Assembly (NCBI GenBank): GCA_903821255.1
Contig: CAIJKT010000702.1
Coordinates: forward strand, 1 to 5,045
DNA length: 5,045 nt
Direction: 5' to 3'
Source of the DNA: an uncultured Lentisphaeria bacterium
GTDB taxonomy: Bacteria; Verrucomicrobiota; Lentisphaeria; Victivallales; Victivallaceae
This document shows, one piece after another, positions 1-5,045 of this stretch. How positions within the stretch are numbered: the stretch's first letter is position 1; each line of letters opens with the position of its first letter. The notes beneath the pieces are model-generated. The model saw only the letters and a list, made by a program, of their open reading frames with translations, ran no database searches and was not told where the DNA came from. A program made the position numbers and the translations under genes.

Positions 1-90
1 GTCCCGTCATCCACCCCATTGCTTACCTAAATACATGCTCAAAAACAAATCGATGCGGGTTACTCCGTGAACTACTGCCGCTTGGCGAAT

Positions 91-118
91 TTGCTTTTCC
101 CGATATAGACATTATATT
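91..118 (+). promoter_or_regulatory. Candidate sigma70-type promoter for the TIGR04073-like gene
   Basis: A TTGCTT box at 91-96 and a TATATT box at 113-118 are separated by 16 bp, giving a predicted transcript start near 125 and a leader of about 58 nt. The leader ends in a strong AGGAGG ribosome binding site at 171-176, six bases before the ATG at 183. The rest of 1-182 shows no supported gene. The boxes are degenerate, so the promoter call is an inference. Confidence 0.4.
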
Positions 119-182
119 CCCTTCACTTTAAGTTTGCAACAGTGCGCAGGCACTCAACAACAACATAAAGAGGAGGAGAATT

Positions 183-653
183 ATGAGAAAGTGGTTTGTG
201 ATCGGGACATTTATCGGCGGTTTCGTTTTTGGCGGAAGTCTGATTGCGGCGGAACCCGCAGTGGCAACTGCGACGGCAACGGCACAACCGACAACAACTG
301 CGACTGCGACGGCACAACCAACAACAACTGCGACGGCGGCAGTGCCGGCACAAAAGGCTGAAGCGCAATACAAAAGCCTTAGCAACCCGGTGGCATGTTT
401 CGGCAGAGGGATTATCAATATCTCCACCTGTTGGCTTGAAATTCCACGCTGTTTCGTTTACGACAACGCCGCGATTCCCTTCTTCGGATTGATCGTGTTT
501 ATCCCGGACGGCGCGTTTTTCACGGTTACCAGAGTACTTGCCGGTGTGGGAGATATCATCACTTTAGGGTTTATCGGCGACGTGTACACCGAGAGATATC
601 CGGATTTCGTCTGGGAATCCCATTGGCTGCCCCCGAAAAAGAACAAGGAATAA
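183..653 (+). CDS. Exported TIGR04073-like (exosortase system-associated) small protein
   Basis: This 156-residue protein has a clear Sec signal peptide: basic MRKW, a hydrophobic Gly/Phe-rich stretch at about residues 5-22, and a likely signal peptidase I site after Ala23. No lipobox is visible, so a soluble periplasmic or envelope location is inferred. Residues 24-57 form a low-complexity Thr/Ala/Pro/Gln linker made of two identical ten-residue units (29-38 and 39-48) plus a partial third. The conserved part is residues 65-145. It has a GRG-x2-N-x4-WLEIPR block (74-89), a Gly/Phe-rich hydrophobic middle, then R117, a GVGDIITLGF stretch (121-130) and a closing YPDFVWE. This order resembles TIGR04073, a family noted in genomes with exosortase (PEP-CTERM) sorting; its molecular role is unknown. 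The start is fixed by AGGAGG six bases upstream. The gene stands alone, converging on the next one. Family membership is recalled from motif layout, not from a search. Confidence 0.72.
   Translation: MRKWFVIGTFIGGFVFGGSLIAAEPAVATATATAQPTTTATATAQPTTTATAAVPAQKAEAQYKSLSNPVACFGRGIINISTCWLEIPRCFVYDNAAIPFFGLIVFIPDGAFFTVTRVLAGVGDIITLGFIGDVYTERYPDFVWESHWLPPKKNKE
267..340 (+). repeat. In-frame 30-bp tandem repeat encoding a Thr/Ala-rich linker
   Basis: Two adjacent 30-bp units (267-296 and 297-326) differ at only a few bases and encode the same ten residues, TATATAQPTT. A partial third copy follows from 327 (TATA, then divergence). The unit is a multiple of three, so gain or loss of copies would keep the frame and change only the length of the linker between signal peptide and conserved domain. 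Confidence 0.9.
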
Positions 654-702
654 AAACAGTTGAACAGCATCTGTTAAAGACTAGAGAATATACTGATAGA
701 GA

Positions 703-728
703 GCCGGGGGACAAGTAGTCCGCCCGGC
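703..728. terminator. GC-rich hairpin between convergent genes, possible bidirectional terminator
   Basis: Left arm GCCGGGGGAC (703-712) pairs with GTCC (718-721) and CCCGGC (723-728) around the loop AAGTA, giving ten base pairs with one bulged G at 722. It lies in the 120-bp gap between the stops of a plus-strand and a minus-strand gene, where a shared terminator is expected. There is no real T tract on the plus side. On the minus strand the stem is followed by TCTCTAT, only moderately T-rich. A smaller stem, AACAG-CAT-CTGTT, lies at 663-675. The structure is clear; its role as terminator is inferred. Confidence 0.45.
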
Positions 729-773
729 CTGTCTCCGCGTCGCACCTGAAAATTTTCTGAATAACGTTCAGGC

Positions 774-1271
774 TTACCGGGCGTTAATCTTTATCCGGTC
801 TTTGGCGGAGATCTCATGCACAATGCAATCAACGGCATAAGTGCGTTCCGGCAGCACAACCAGCACATTGGCGGCCTTGCCGCCGACAGCAAACGGGGCA
901 TGGTGCCAAACTCCGCGGCGCAGTGAAACAAACGTTCCCTGCGGGACTTTAAAAACTTCTATTTGCTCCAACGGCACCTTGTCTCCGCCATTTGCAGGCC
1001 CGACATATACATAAACCGCTCCGTCCAGCGGCATGAGGCCTTCACCCGTAGTATTGTGATATTCAGATACATCAATTACCAGATCGCGTTTTTCAACCCG
1101 GCAGACCGAAAATGACGGCTGCGCCTGCCCCAAATCAAGTTGAAGCATGTCACGGTAAAATTCGATTGGTCTGGTTCCAAGCTTGTCGGTCTCCGGGTCA
1201 AGCATATTGGCAAATGCCCCGTACCGGTTGAATTTTTCAAAAGAAAGTTCCTGCACTTTTACCGTTCTCAT
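774..1271 (-). CDS. AllA-like (ureidoglycolate lyase family) cupin-fold protein
   Basis: This 165-residue protein is close in length to Escherichia coli AllA (about 160) and follows its motif order. It has an F-x2-YG motif near the N-terminus (F14 to G18), a central S-x2-R segment (55-58), an EYHN-x4-GLMPLDGAVYVYV block (70-90) matching the AllA region ERH...FIPM-G-EVFV, and a GVWHHAPF motif (120-127) matching AllA NVWHHPLF. AllA converts ureidoglycolate to glyoxylate and urea in allantoin breakdown, and the family has a cupin-like beta barrel. The fold and family look right, but no other purine catabolism gene is visible and the upstream neighbour is a sugar hydrolase, so the substrate is uncertain and no symbol is given. 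No signal peptide; cytoplasmic. The start is supported by AGGAGG (1277-1282, minus strand), five bases upstream. It has its own promoter behind the terminator of the galactosidase gene. Confidence 0.72.
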   Translation of the reverse strand: MRTVKVQELSFEKFNRYGAFANMLDPETDKLGTRPIEFYRDMLQLDLGQAQPSFSVCRVEKRDLVIDVSEYHNTTGEGLMPLDGAVYVYVGPANGGDKVPLEQIEVFKVPQGTFVSLRRGVWHHAPFAVGGKAANVLVVLPERTYAVDCIVHEISAKDRIKINAR

Positions 1272-1280
1272 ATCAGCCTC

Positions 1281-1314
1281 CTGTTATATACCGATTTATA
1301 CAACAGTATATAAC
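1281..1314. promoter_or_regulatory. Nested inverted repeats over the -10 box and transcript start, candidate operator
   Basis: A perfect 9-bp inverted repeat, GTTATATAC at 1283-1291 and GTATATAAC at 1306-1314, has a 14-bp spacer, and its right arm covers the -10 box. A second repeat is nested in it: CTGTTATATA (1281-1290) against TATACAACAG (1297-1306), matching at nine of ten positions around a 6-bp centre. The predicted transcript starts near 1298, so the right-hand arms would not be fully transcribed, which favours a DNA-binding site for a repressor over an RNA hairpin. Which regulator binds is not evident from the window. Confidence 0.4.
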
Positions 1315-1333
1315 TAAAATCCGCTGGATTCAA
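1305..1333 (-). promoter_or_regulatory. Sigma70-type promoter of the AllA-like gene
   Basis: Read on the minus strand, TTGAAT (1333-1328) and TATACT (1310-1305) are separated by exactly 17 bp. Both hexamers are close to consensus, and the predicted start near 1298 leaves a leader of about 27 nt that includes the AGGAGG site. Its position just downstream of an intrinsic terminator shows that the gene is meant to be transcribed independently of the galactosidase. Confidence 0.65.
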
Positions 1334-1341
1334 GTCAGGAT

Positions 1342-1371
1342 AAAAAAACAGGGGCCGTTGCCGGCCCCTGT
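1342..1371 (-). terminator. Intrinsic terminator of the alpha-galactosidase gene
   Basis: On the minus strand the stem ACAGGGGCCG (1371-1362) pairs perfectly with CGGCCCCTGT (1357-1348) around a GCAA tetraloop of the stable GNRA class. A run of seven T follows directly (1348-1342). It begins 16 bases past the stop codon at 1388. This is a textbook rho-independent terminator for the minus strand; the plus strand has no matching T run. Confidence 0.93.
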
Positions 1372-1387
1372 CAGTACAAAGAAAAGA

Positions 1388-2725
1388 TTATTTATACTTC
1401 GGCATCATATCGCCGTGAGCTTTGATCAAATCATCGCACATCCTGCGGATGTCATCGAGCGGAAGCTCGGCTGCAGTATGCGGATCAAGCATTGCCGCAT
1501 GGTAGATATGCTCCTTCTTCAAGGTGGCGGCCGCTTCAATTGTCAGCAGATGAACGTTGATGTTGGTGCGGTTGAGCGCGGCACACTGTTCCGGCAGACG
1601 CCCGACGTAACATCCCTGGACTCCGTTGCTGTCAACCAGGCAGGGCACTTCCACCACGGCTTCGTCCGGCAAATTCGGAATCAGGCCGTTATTGAGTACG
1701 TTGCCGCCGATCTGGGCCGGGACATTGGTTACAACTGCATTCATGATGATCGAACCATATTCATGGCTTTTCTCATGGGTAAGTTTCGGATTGTCAACTA
1801 TCTCCTTGCTGCGTTTCTTCCAGCCTTCGATCTGGTTGATGCAGCGGCGCGGATATTCATCCAGCGGAATATTGAACTCTTCAACCAGTCCAGGATACTG
1901 TTTTTTGATCCAGTAAGGCATGTATTCGGCATTGTGTTCGCTGGATTCGGTAACGTAGTAGCCGAAATTCTGCATGATTGCGAGGCGAACCATATTGCCG
2001 CTTTTATCTGCACCATGTTTGCGCCATTCAGTCATTTTCTTTTTGGCAAGAGCTTTCACTTCCGGATAAATATCCTTGCCGTCCTGAGTGATTTCCAGCA
2101 GCCAGCCCATGTGGTTGATACCGGCGATCTTGTTGCGGATTGACTTCTCATCATATTTCATGCCGATCGCTTCCAGCAGACTCTGGGAACAGACTTGTAC
2201 TGAATGGCAAAGGCCGACAGTTTTTACCCCGGTATGGCGGAGCATCGCGCCTGACAGGGCACTCATCGGATTGGTGTAGTTCAGGAACCACGCATCCGGG
2301 CAGACCTGTTCCATGTCACGGGCAAAGTCCCACATGACCGGAATCGTGCGCAGAGCCCGGAAAATACCGCCAATGCCGAGTGTGTCGGCAATCGTCTGGC
2401 GCAAGCCGTATTTTTTCGGGATTTCAAAGTCAATTATCGTGGACGGATCATAACCGCCGACCTGGATGGCATTAACTACGAAGTCAGCGTCACGCAGCGC
2501 TTCTTTGCGTTTGCTGACTCCAAGATGCGCGGTCACTTTAGCCCGGCCCTTATTGATATTGGCGTTCAGCACCTCAATCATGCGCTTGGACTCGGCCAGG
2601 CGGGCTCCGTCAATGTCATACAGCGCAATGTGGGCATTTTTCAGCGAATCAGTACACAGACAGTCGCCCAATACATTCTTGGCAAAAACCGAACTGCCCG
2701 CACCCATAAAAGTAATCTTCGGCAT
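1388..2725 (-). CDS. melA: Alpha-galactosidase, glycoside hydrolase family 4 (NAD- and metal-dependent)
   Basis: This 445-residue protein is near the length of E. coli MelA (about 450). It opens with a Rossmann nucleotide-binding motif, ITFMGAGS (4-11), typical of GH4. The family landmarks follow in order: acidic D37 after the second strand (LYDID, 35-39), NAIQVGG (85-91), GIGGIFRALRTIPV (117-130), NYTNPMSAL (149-157), the signature CHSV (173-176), GINHMGWLL (202-210) and SSEHN (261-265). C173 and H205 match the residues that hold the divalent metal in characterised members. GH4 enzymes cleave by a redox-assisted elimination using NAD+ and usually Mn2+. CHSV is the signature associated with alpha-galactosidases, so melibiose or raffinose-type alpha-galactosides are likely substrates, although related enzymes with uronic acid specificity exist. 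No signal peptide: the substrate must be imported, but no transporter lies in the window. The minus-strand GGAG at 2735-2732, six bases upstream, supports this start. Confidence 0.92.
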   Translation of the reverse strand: MPKITFMGAGSSVFAKNVLGDCLCTDSLKNAHIALYDIDGARLAESKRMIEVLNANINKGRAKVTAHLGVSKRKEALRDADFVVNAIQVGGYDPSTIIDFEIPKKYGLRQTIADTLGIGGIFRALRTIPVMWDFARDMEQVCPDAWFLNYTNPMSALSGAMLRHTGVKTVGLCHSVQVCSQSLLEAIGMKYDEKSIRNKIAGINHMGWLLEITQDGKDIYPEVKALAKKKMTEWRKHGADKSGNMVRLAIMQNFGYYVTESSEHNAEYMPYWIKKQYPGLVEEFNIPLDEYPRRCINQIEGWKKRSKEIVDNPKLTHEKSHEYGSIIMNAVVTNVPAQIGGNVLNNGLIPNLPDEAVVEVPCLVDSNGVQGCYVGRLPEQCAALNRTNINVHLLTIEAAATLKKEHIYHAAMLDPHTAAELPLDDIRRMCDDLIKAHGDMMPKYK

Positions 2726-2750
2726 AAAAGTCTCCAGTTTTAAATAGCTT

Positions 2751-2780
2751 TATATAAAAATCATGCATTAACAGATACAA
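2751..2780 (-). promoter_or_regulatory. Candidate promoter of the alpha-galactosidase gene
   Basis: On the minus strand TTGTAT (2780-2775) and TATATA (2756-2751) lie 18 bp apart, about 25 bases before the ATG, which would give a very short leader. The whole gap is AT-rich, so other hexamer pairs are possible and this assignment is tentative. Confidence 0.35.
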
Positions 2781-2797
2781 TTAATATAACCTCATAA

Positions 2798-2815
2798 CGC
2801 ATAGAAATAAATGCG
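2798..2815. repeat. Short inverted repeat in the divergent intergenic region
   Basis: CGCAT (2798-2802) and ATGCG (2811-2815) form an inverted repeat with an 8-bp AT-rich spacer. It lies between the candidate promoters of the two divergent genes, within an AT-rich 216-bp gap that holds no gene. It could be a regulator half-site pair, but five-base arms are short enough to arise by chance. Confidence 0.25.
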
Positions 2816-2821
2816 AATAAA

Positions 2822-2851
2822 TTGCTAATAATGGTAATTTTATGCTATTAT
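2822..2851 (+). promoter_or_regulatory. Candidate extended -10 promoter for the PH-domain/Nudix pair
   Basis: TTGCTA (2822-2827) and TATTAT (2846-2851) are separated by 18 bp, and the -10 box is preceded by TGC (2843-2845), the TGN extension that strengthens sigma70 promoters. The predicted start near 2858 lies upstream of the preferred ATG at 2942 and downstream of the in-frame codon at 2834 and others further left, which argues against the longer reading frame being translated. Confidence 0.5.
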
Positions 2852-2941
2852 TCGCTGTTTAAATTGCCGCTAAATAATTTTCCGCATCAGTTTGTTTTTT
2901 CACGCATCGCAACTATTTTTATGCAACAGACAGGAGGATTT

Positions 2942-3523
2942 ATGGTTGAGAAGACACCGGTGTCGCAGTCCGTTATAGATCAAATCAGCAAGCAGCTTGA
3001 ACCGGGCGAGGTTATCCGCTGGCTTGATAGTCCCGGAATGCTGCCTCTCAATCCCGCAAAAATCAAAAAAATGTGTTTCATCGGCTGTATAGCGGAAGCT
3101 CCGTTCATCATATTTTTTGTTTTGTTAGTGATAAAATACCGGCTCGCCAATCCTGTTCCATTGTTTCTGCTGCTGGTTATGTTGCCGAGCATTATCTGCT
3201 CAATTCCATTGCTGCGGTTAATGCTGCCGGCAATTCACGCTTCTATCGGGCAAAACCAGGTATATGTCATCACCAGCAAGCGGGTGATTGTTTGGAACTG
3301 CCTTTCTTCCACGCTGAAAAAAGATTACCGTCCGGAAGAGATTCAGACTCTTTCTGTTAAAGATAGCGTGAATGGTACGGGAGACATTCTTTTTAATGTG
3401 GAAAATGATCACGGCCCCATGAGCAAATACCGGAAACCGGATGCCGGCTTGAATCGTGTGGATAATGTAAGACACGTCGAAAGCCTGCTGCTGGAACTAC
3501 TCGGCAAAAAGAAATTATTTTAA
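2942..3523 (+). CDS. Membrane protein with bacterial PH-like domain
   Basis: From the preferred start the protein has 193 residues. It begins with a hydrophilic segment containing LEPGEVIRWLDSPG (19-32), a pattern (L-x-PGE-x-I-x-W) seen at the start of many bacterial PH-like membrane proteins. Two hydrophobic segments follow, about 44-66 and 72-95, forming a likely transmembrane hairpin. Then comes a PH-like strand, QVYVITSKRVIVW (106-118), with the typical Y-x-IT-x-R-VI core, and GTGDILFNV (145-153), a common later element. The C-terminus ends in a predicted amphipathic helix (VRHVESLLLELLGKKKLF). The reading frame is open 40 codons further left, but AGGAGG at 2932-2937, four bases before the ATG at 2942, and the promoter placement favour this start; an ATG at 2921 is a weaker alternative. 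Role unknown. It is followed after 30 bp by a Nudix gene and probably shares its transcript. Confidence 0.68.
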   Translation: MVEKTPVSQSVIDQISKQLEPGEVIRWLDSPGMLPLNPAKIKKMCFIGCIAEAPFIIFFVLLVIKYRLANPVPLFLLLVMLPSIICSIPLLRLMLPAIHASIGQNQVYVITSKRVIVWNCLSSTLKKDYRPEEIQTLSVKDSVNGTGDILFNVENDHGPMSKYRKPDAGLNRVDNVRHVESLLLELLGKKKLF

Positions 3524-3553
3524 TATGCTTCCAAGCAATCAGGAACAACCGTT

Positions 3554-4021
3554 ATGAAAAATCTGCTGCTGGACATCCTGTTCCAATGCGCACACTGGAC
3601 CAGAAAAATCGTCTGGCGGATTTTCCGTCCGACAACCCTCGGCGTTAAAATGCTGCTGTTCAACGGCGATAAGATCATGCTGGTAAAAACCCGCTACAGC
3701 GCCAAACTCAGCCTGCCCGGCGGCAAAGTGAACAAGATGGAAGTGCCGCGGGAAGCGGCAATGCGCGAGCTGCGGGAGGAAACCGGCATTGCGGTTAACG
3801 ATTGCCGACTGGTCGGCGTCTATTCAAATTTCACCGAATTCAAAAGCGACACCATTGTGCTTTTCGCCGCCGAAACGACGGAAAGCAAATGTTCTCCAGG
3901 CTGGGAAATCGCAAACTGCGGTTTTTATCCTTTAGACGCCCTGCCGGCGGATACTTCGCCCGCCACCCTGCGCCGGATTGAAGATTTCAAAAAAGGTGCA
4001 ATCGTCGATGCCCGCTGGTAA
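3554..4021 (+). CDS. Nudix hydrolase
   Basis: This 155-residue protein has a complete Nudix box, G-x5-E-x7-REL-x-EE-x-G-I, at residues 57-79. E72, E75 and E76 are the expected divalent-metal ligands. The fold's first strands precede it (GVKMLLFNGDKIMLVKTRY, residues 30-48), followed by the usual LPGG entry. Nudix enzymes hydrolyse a nucleoside diphosphate linked to another group; the substrate cannot be told from the box. About 29 residues before the domain (MKNLLLDILFQCAHWTRKIVW...) form an amphipathic, Trp- and Arg-containing helix-like stretch that could associate with the membrane; no cleavable signal is evident. The start has AGGA at 3540-3544 upstream, at an acceptable distance. It begins 30 bp after the PH-domain gene with no terminator between, so co-transcription is likely. 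Confidence 0.9.
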   Translation: MKNLLLDILFQCAHWTRKIVWRIFRPTTLGVKMLLFNGDKIMLVKTRYSAKLSLPGGKVNKMEVPREAAMRELREETGIAVNDCRLVGVYSNFTEFKSDTIVLFAAETTESKCSPGWEIANCGFYPLDALPADTSPATLRRIEDFKKGAIVDARW

Positions 4022-4064
4022 CCGGAGGCGTCGGCTACCGCCGTCCGGCAATAACGGCTTGCCG
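4022..4064. terminator. Alternative hairpins at a convergent gene junction
   Basis: Just after the Nudix stop, CCGGAGGCG (4022-4030) can pair with CGCC (4039-4042) and TCCGG (4044-4048) with one bulged G at 4043. A competing perfect stem, CGGCAA (4046-4051) with TTGCCG (4059-4064), overlaps it. Both reach into the last codons of the convergent gene, whose stop is at 4035-4037. Neither has a T tract, so termination here is only an inference from position. Confidence 0.3.
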
Positions 4065-5045
4065 ATAATTGGCGTAATCCTCATAAAGTGTTATCGCACG
4101 TTCGCCGCCGACTTTTACCGGATGGTCCGGATGTTGCATCAGGCCTGGATACTGGTAAATAATCTGCTTTTCAACGAACGGCGCGGTCAGGTCAAGCTGC
4201 GATACCACGCGCGAAAGTTCAGTCGGCAGTAAACTGCATCTATGGTCAAATTCCCATATTTCCAGGTCGTTCCAGATTGCAGTGCGGCCGCGTTTGCGGA
4301 AATAGTTGTTCCAATAACTGAGATGCGGCTTGGGTCCGCCGGCGCACCAGCCGTCATGGGCAAATTTCAATCTTTGATAAAGATATGGCAGCCGGTGGAG
4401 ACTGTGATGCCGGTCTGCCTGGGCATGACGTCCGAACATGTCAGGCTCAACCCCCAGTCCGACACAATCTTGATAAGCCACGATATCCACGTCAATATCC
4501 TGTAATAAGGTCGCACACATCATGCGGTCGGCATTGGGCGCGATCACAAACGGGCAGTCCGCCAGTTCTCTGATTGCCGGAACGATTTTTTGCAGACTGT
4601 CGCGTCCGGAAATCGAAGCGGGGGGATATTCATAAGTCCAGTACCAGCCGCCGAAAGAAGGCAGACTGCCGTATAGCTCCAGCAACTCGGAAGCTGTCAC
4701 TCTGGCCTGCTCAATCACATCATCGGTAAACAGGTACGGATCTTTCGTGTACATCGTGCCGATACCGTAGATGATTTTCATGCCGAGTCGGCCGGCTTCG
4801 TCAACCGCCGCGCCAAACGTGTCGCCCTTGATCCATTCCAGCTTCTTCCATTTTTTGCTCTGGTAATATGAAAAGGTGTTTTCCCAGCCGGTGCGGTTGT
4901 CCACGCACTGCTGAAAGACCAGCGTATCAATGCCGATGGCCGCCATATCGCGAACCATCTGCCGCCAGTGATCTTCATTTAAGCTGCGGATTTCCTGCTG
5001 GAATCTCGCGCCTTCAGTATCGCTCCAGTGGTCCATCTGCATAAA
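4035..5045 (-). CDS. DUF4434-like putative glycosidase, N-terminus beyond the window
   Basis: At least 335 residues are present (numbered here from the Met at 5042) and the frame is still open at the right edge. The first visible stretch, FMQMDHW, resembles the early strand of DUF4434 proteins (GTFIQ-x-W), so the real start probably lies outside. TIM-barrel-like features follow: W26 with GIDTLVFQ (37-44), GMKIIYGIGTMY (87-98), FGGWYWTYEY (130-139), PFVIAPNAD (164-172), VDIVAYQDCVG (185-195) and TAIWNDLEIWEF (254-265), then IIYQYPGLM (294-302). The GWY-x3-E and Q-D-x-VG motifs are characteristic of DUF4434, a family related to glycoside hydrolases but with little biochemical characterisation. 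E138 and E261 or E264 are candidate catalytic acids by position at strand ends; this is inference. Any signal peptide would be off the window. It converges with the Nudix gene with 13 bp between stops. Confidence 0.72.
   Translation of the reverse strand, partial: FMQMDHWSDTEGARFQQEIRSLNEDHWRQMVRDMAAIGIDTLVFQQCVDNRTGWENTFSYYQSKKWKKLEWIKGDTFGAAVDEAGRLGMKIIYGIGTMYTKDPYLFTDDVIEQARVTASELLELYGSLPSFGGWYWTYEYPPASISGRDSLQKIVPAIRELADCPFVIAPNADRMMCATLLQDIDVDIVAYQDCVGLGVEPDMFGRHAQADRHHSLHRLPYLYQRLKFAHDGWCAGGPKPHLSYWNNYFRKRGRTAIWNDLEIWEFDHRCSLLPTELSRVVSQLDLTAPFVEKQIIYQYPGLMQHPDHPVKVGGERAITLYEDYANYRQAVIAGRR

Noticed and set aside
267..340. Possible CRISPR array
   Set aside because: The 30-bp units are directly adjacent with no spacers and are translated in frame as a low-complexity linker.
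128..427. Minus-strand frame with Ala/Val/Cys-rich repeats opposite the first gene
   Set aside because: The repeats are the complement of the 30-bp tandem repeat in the plus-strand gene. There is no ribosome binding site or domain, and the plus-strand frame has a signal peptide and family motifs.
1281..1306. RNA hairpin or riboswitch masking the ribosome binding site of the AllA-like gene
   Set aside because: The arms could pair in RNA, including one G-U pair, but the predicted transcript start near 1298 falls inside the structure, so one arm would be mostly missing from the mRNA. A DNA operator fits better.
1358..2143. Long plus-strand open frame of 261 codons opposite the alpha-galactosidase
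   Set aside because: It lies entirely antisense to a confidently assigned GH4 gene, begins inside its terminator, has no ribosome binding site or recognisable domain, and is explained by codon bias of the opposite strand.
2822..2941. Forty-codon N-terminal extension of the PH-domain protein
   Set aside because: The extension overlaps the candidate promoter and AT-rich intergenic DNA, its first codons lack a ribosome binding site, and AGGAGG sits just before the ATG at 2942.
4242..4505. Plus-strand frame of 87 codons opposite the DUF4434-like gene
   Set aside because: It is antisense to a gene with clear family motifs, with no ribosome binding site or recognisable domain.

Overview
The window looks like ordinary chromosome from a Gram-negative bacterium of the Planctomycetota-Verrucomicrobiota-Chlamydiota group, most likely Lentisphaerota (Victivallis-like). 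The main clue is the first gene, which matches the TIGR04073 family, a small exported protein known mainly from Verrucomicrobia, Lentisphaerae and some other exosortase-bearing bacteria. A DUF4434-type putative glycosidase and a family-4 alpha-galactosidase suit a polysaccharide-degrading lifestyle. The assignment is inferred from protein families; there is no rRNA or other phylogenetic marker here.

Layout from left to right. Bases 1-182 hold no gene, only a candidate promoter and a strong ribosome binding site. A plus-strand gene (183-653) encodes the exported TIGR04073-like protein, with an in-frame 30-bp tandem repeat making a Thr/Ala linker. A GC-rich hairpin lies in the short gap before two minus-strand genes. 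These are an AllA-like cupin protein (774-1271) and a GH4 alpha-galactosidase (1388-2725). They point the same way but are separate transcription units: a textbook intrinsic terminator (1342-1371) ends the galactosidase transcript, and a good sigma70-type promoter overlapping nested inverted repeats (1281-1333) starts the cupin gene. An AT-rich divergent region (2726-2941) then carries promoters facing both ways. To its right is a plus-strand pair, a two-helix membrane protein with a bacterial PH-like domain (2942-3523) and a Nudix hydrolase (3554-4021), spaced as an operon. Only 13 bp beyond the Nudix stop, a convergent minus-strand DUF4434-like gene ends. It runs off the right edge, so its N-terminus is not in the window.

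Functionally, the GH4 enzyme and perhaps the DUF4434 protein point to glycoside breakdown. The AllA-like protein sits beside sugar metabolism, with no allantoin or purine catabolism gene in view, so the ureidoglycolate lyase name should be treated with caution. No mobile element, CRISPR array, tRNA or rRNA was found. I see no convincing new multi-gene system. The most notable signals are the operator-like inverted repeats at the cupin promoter and the repeat-built linker of the TIGR04073-like protein.
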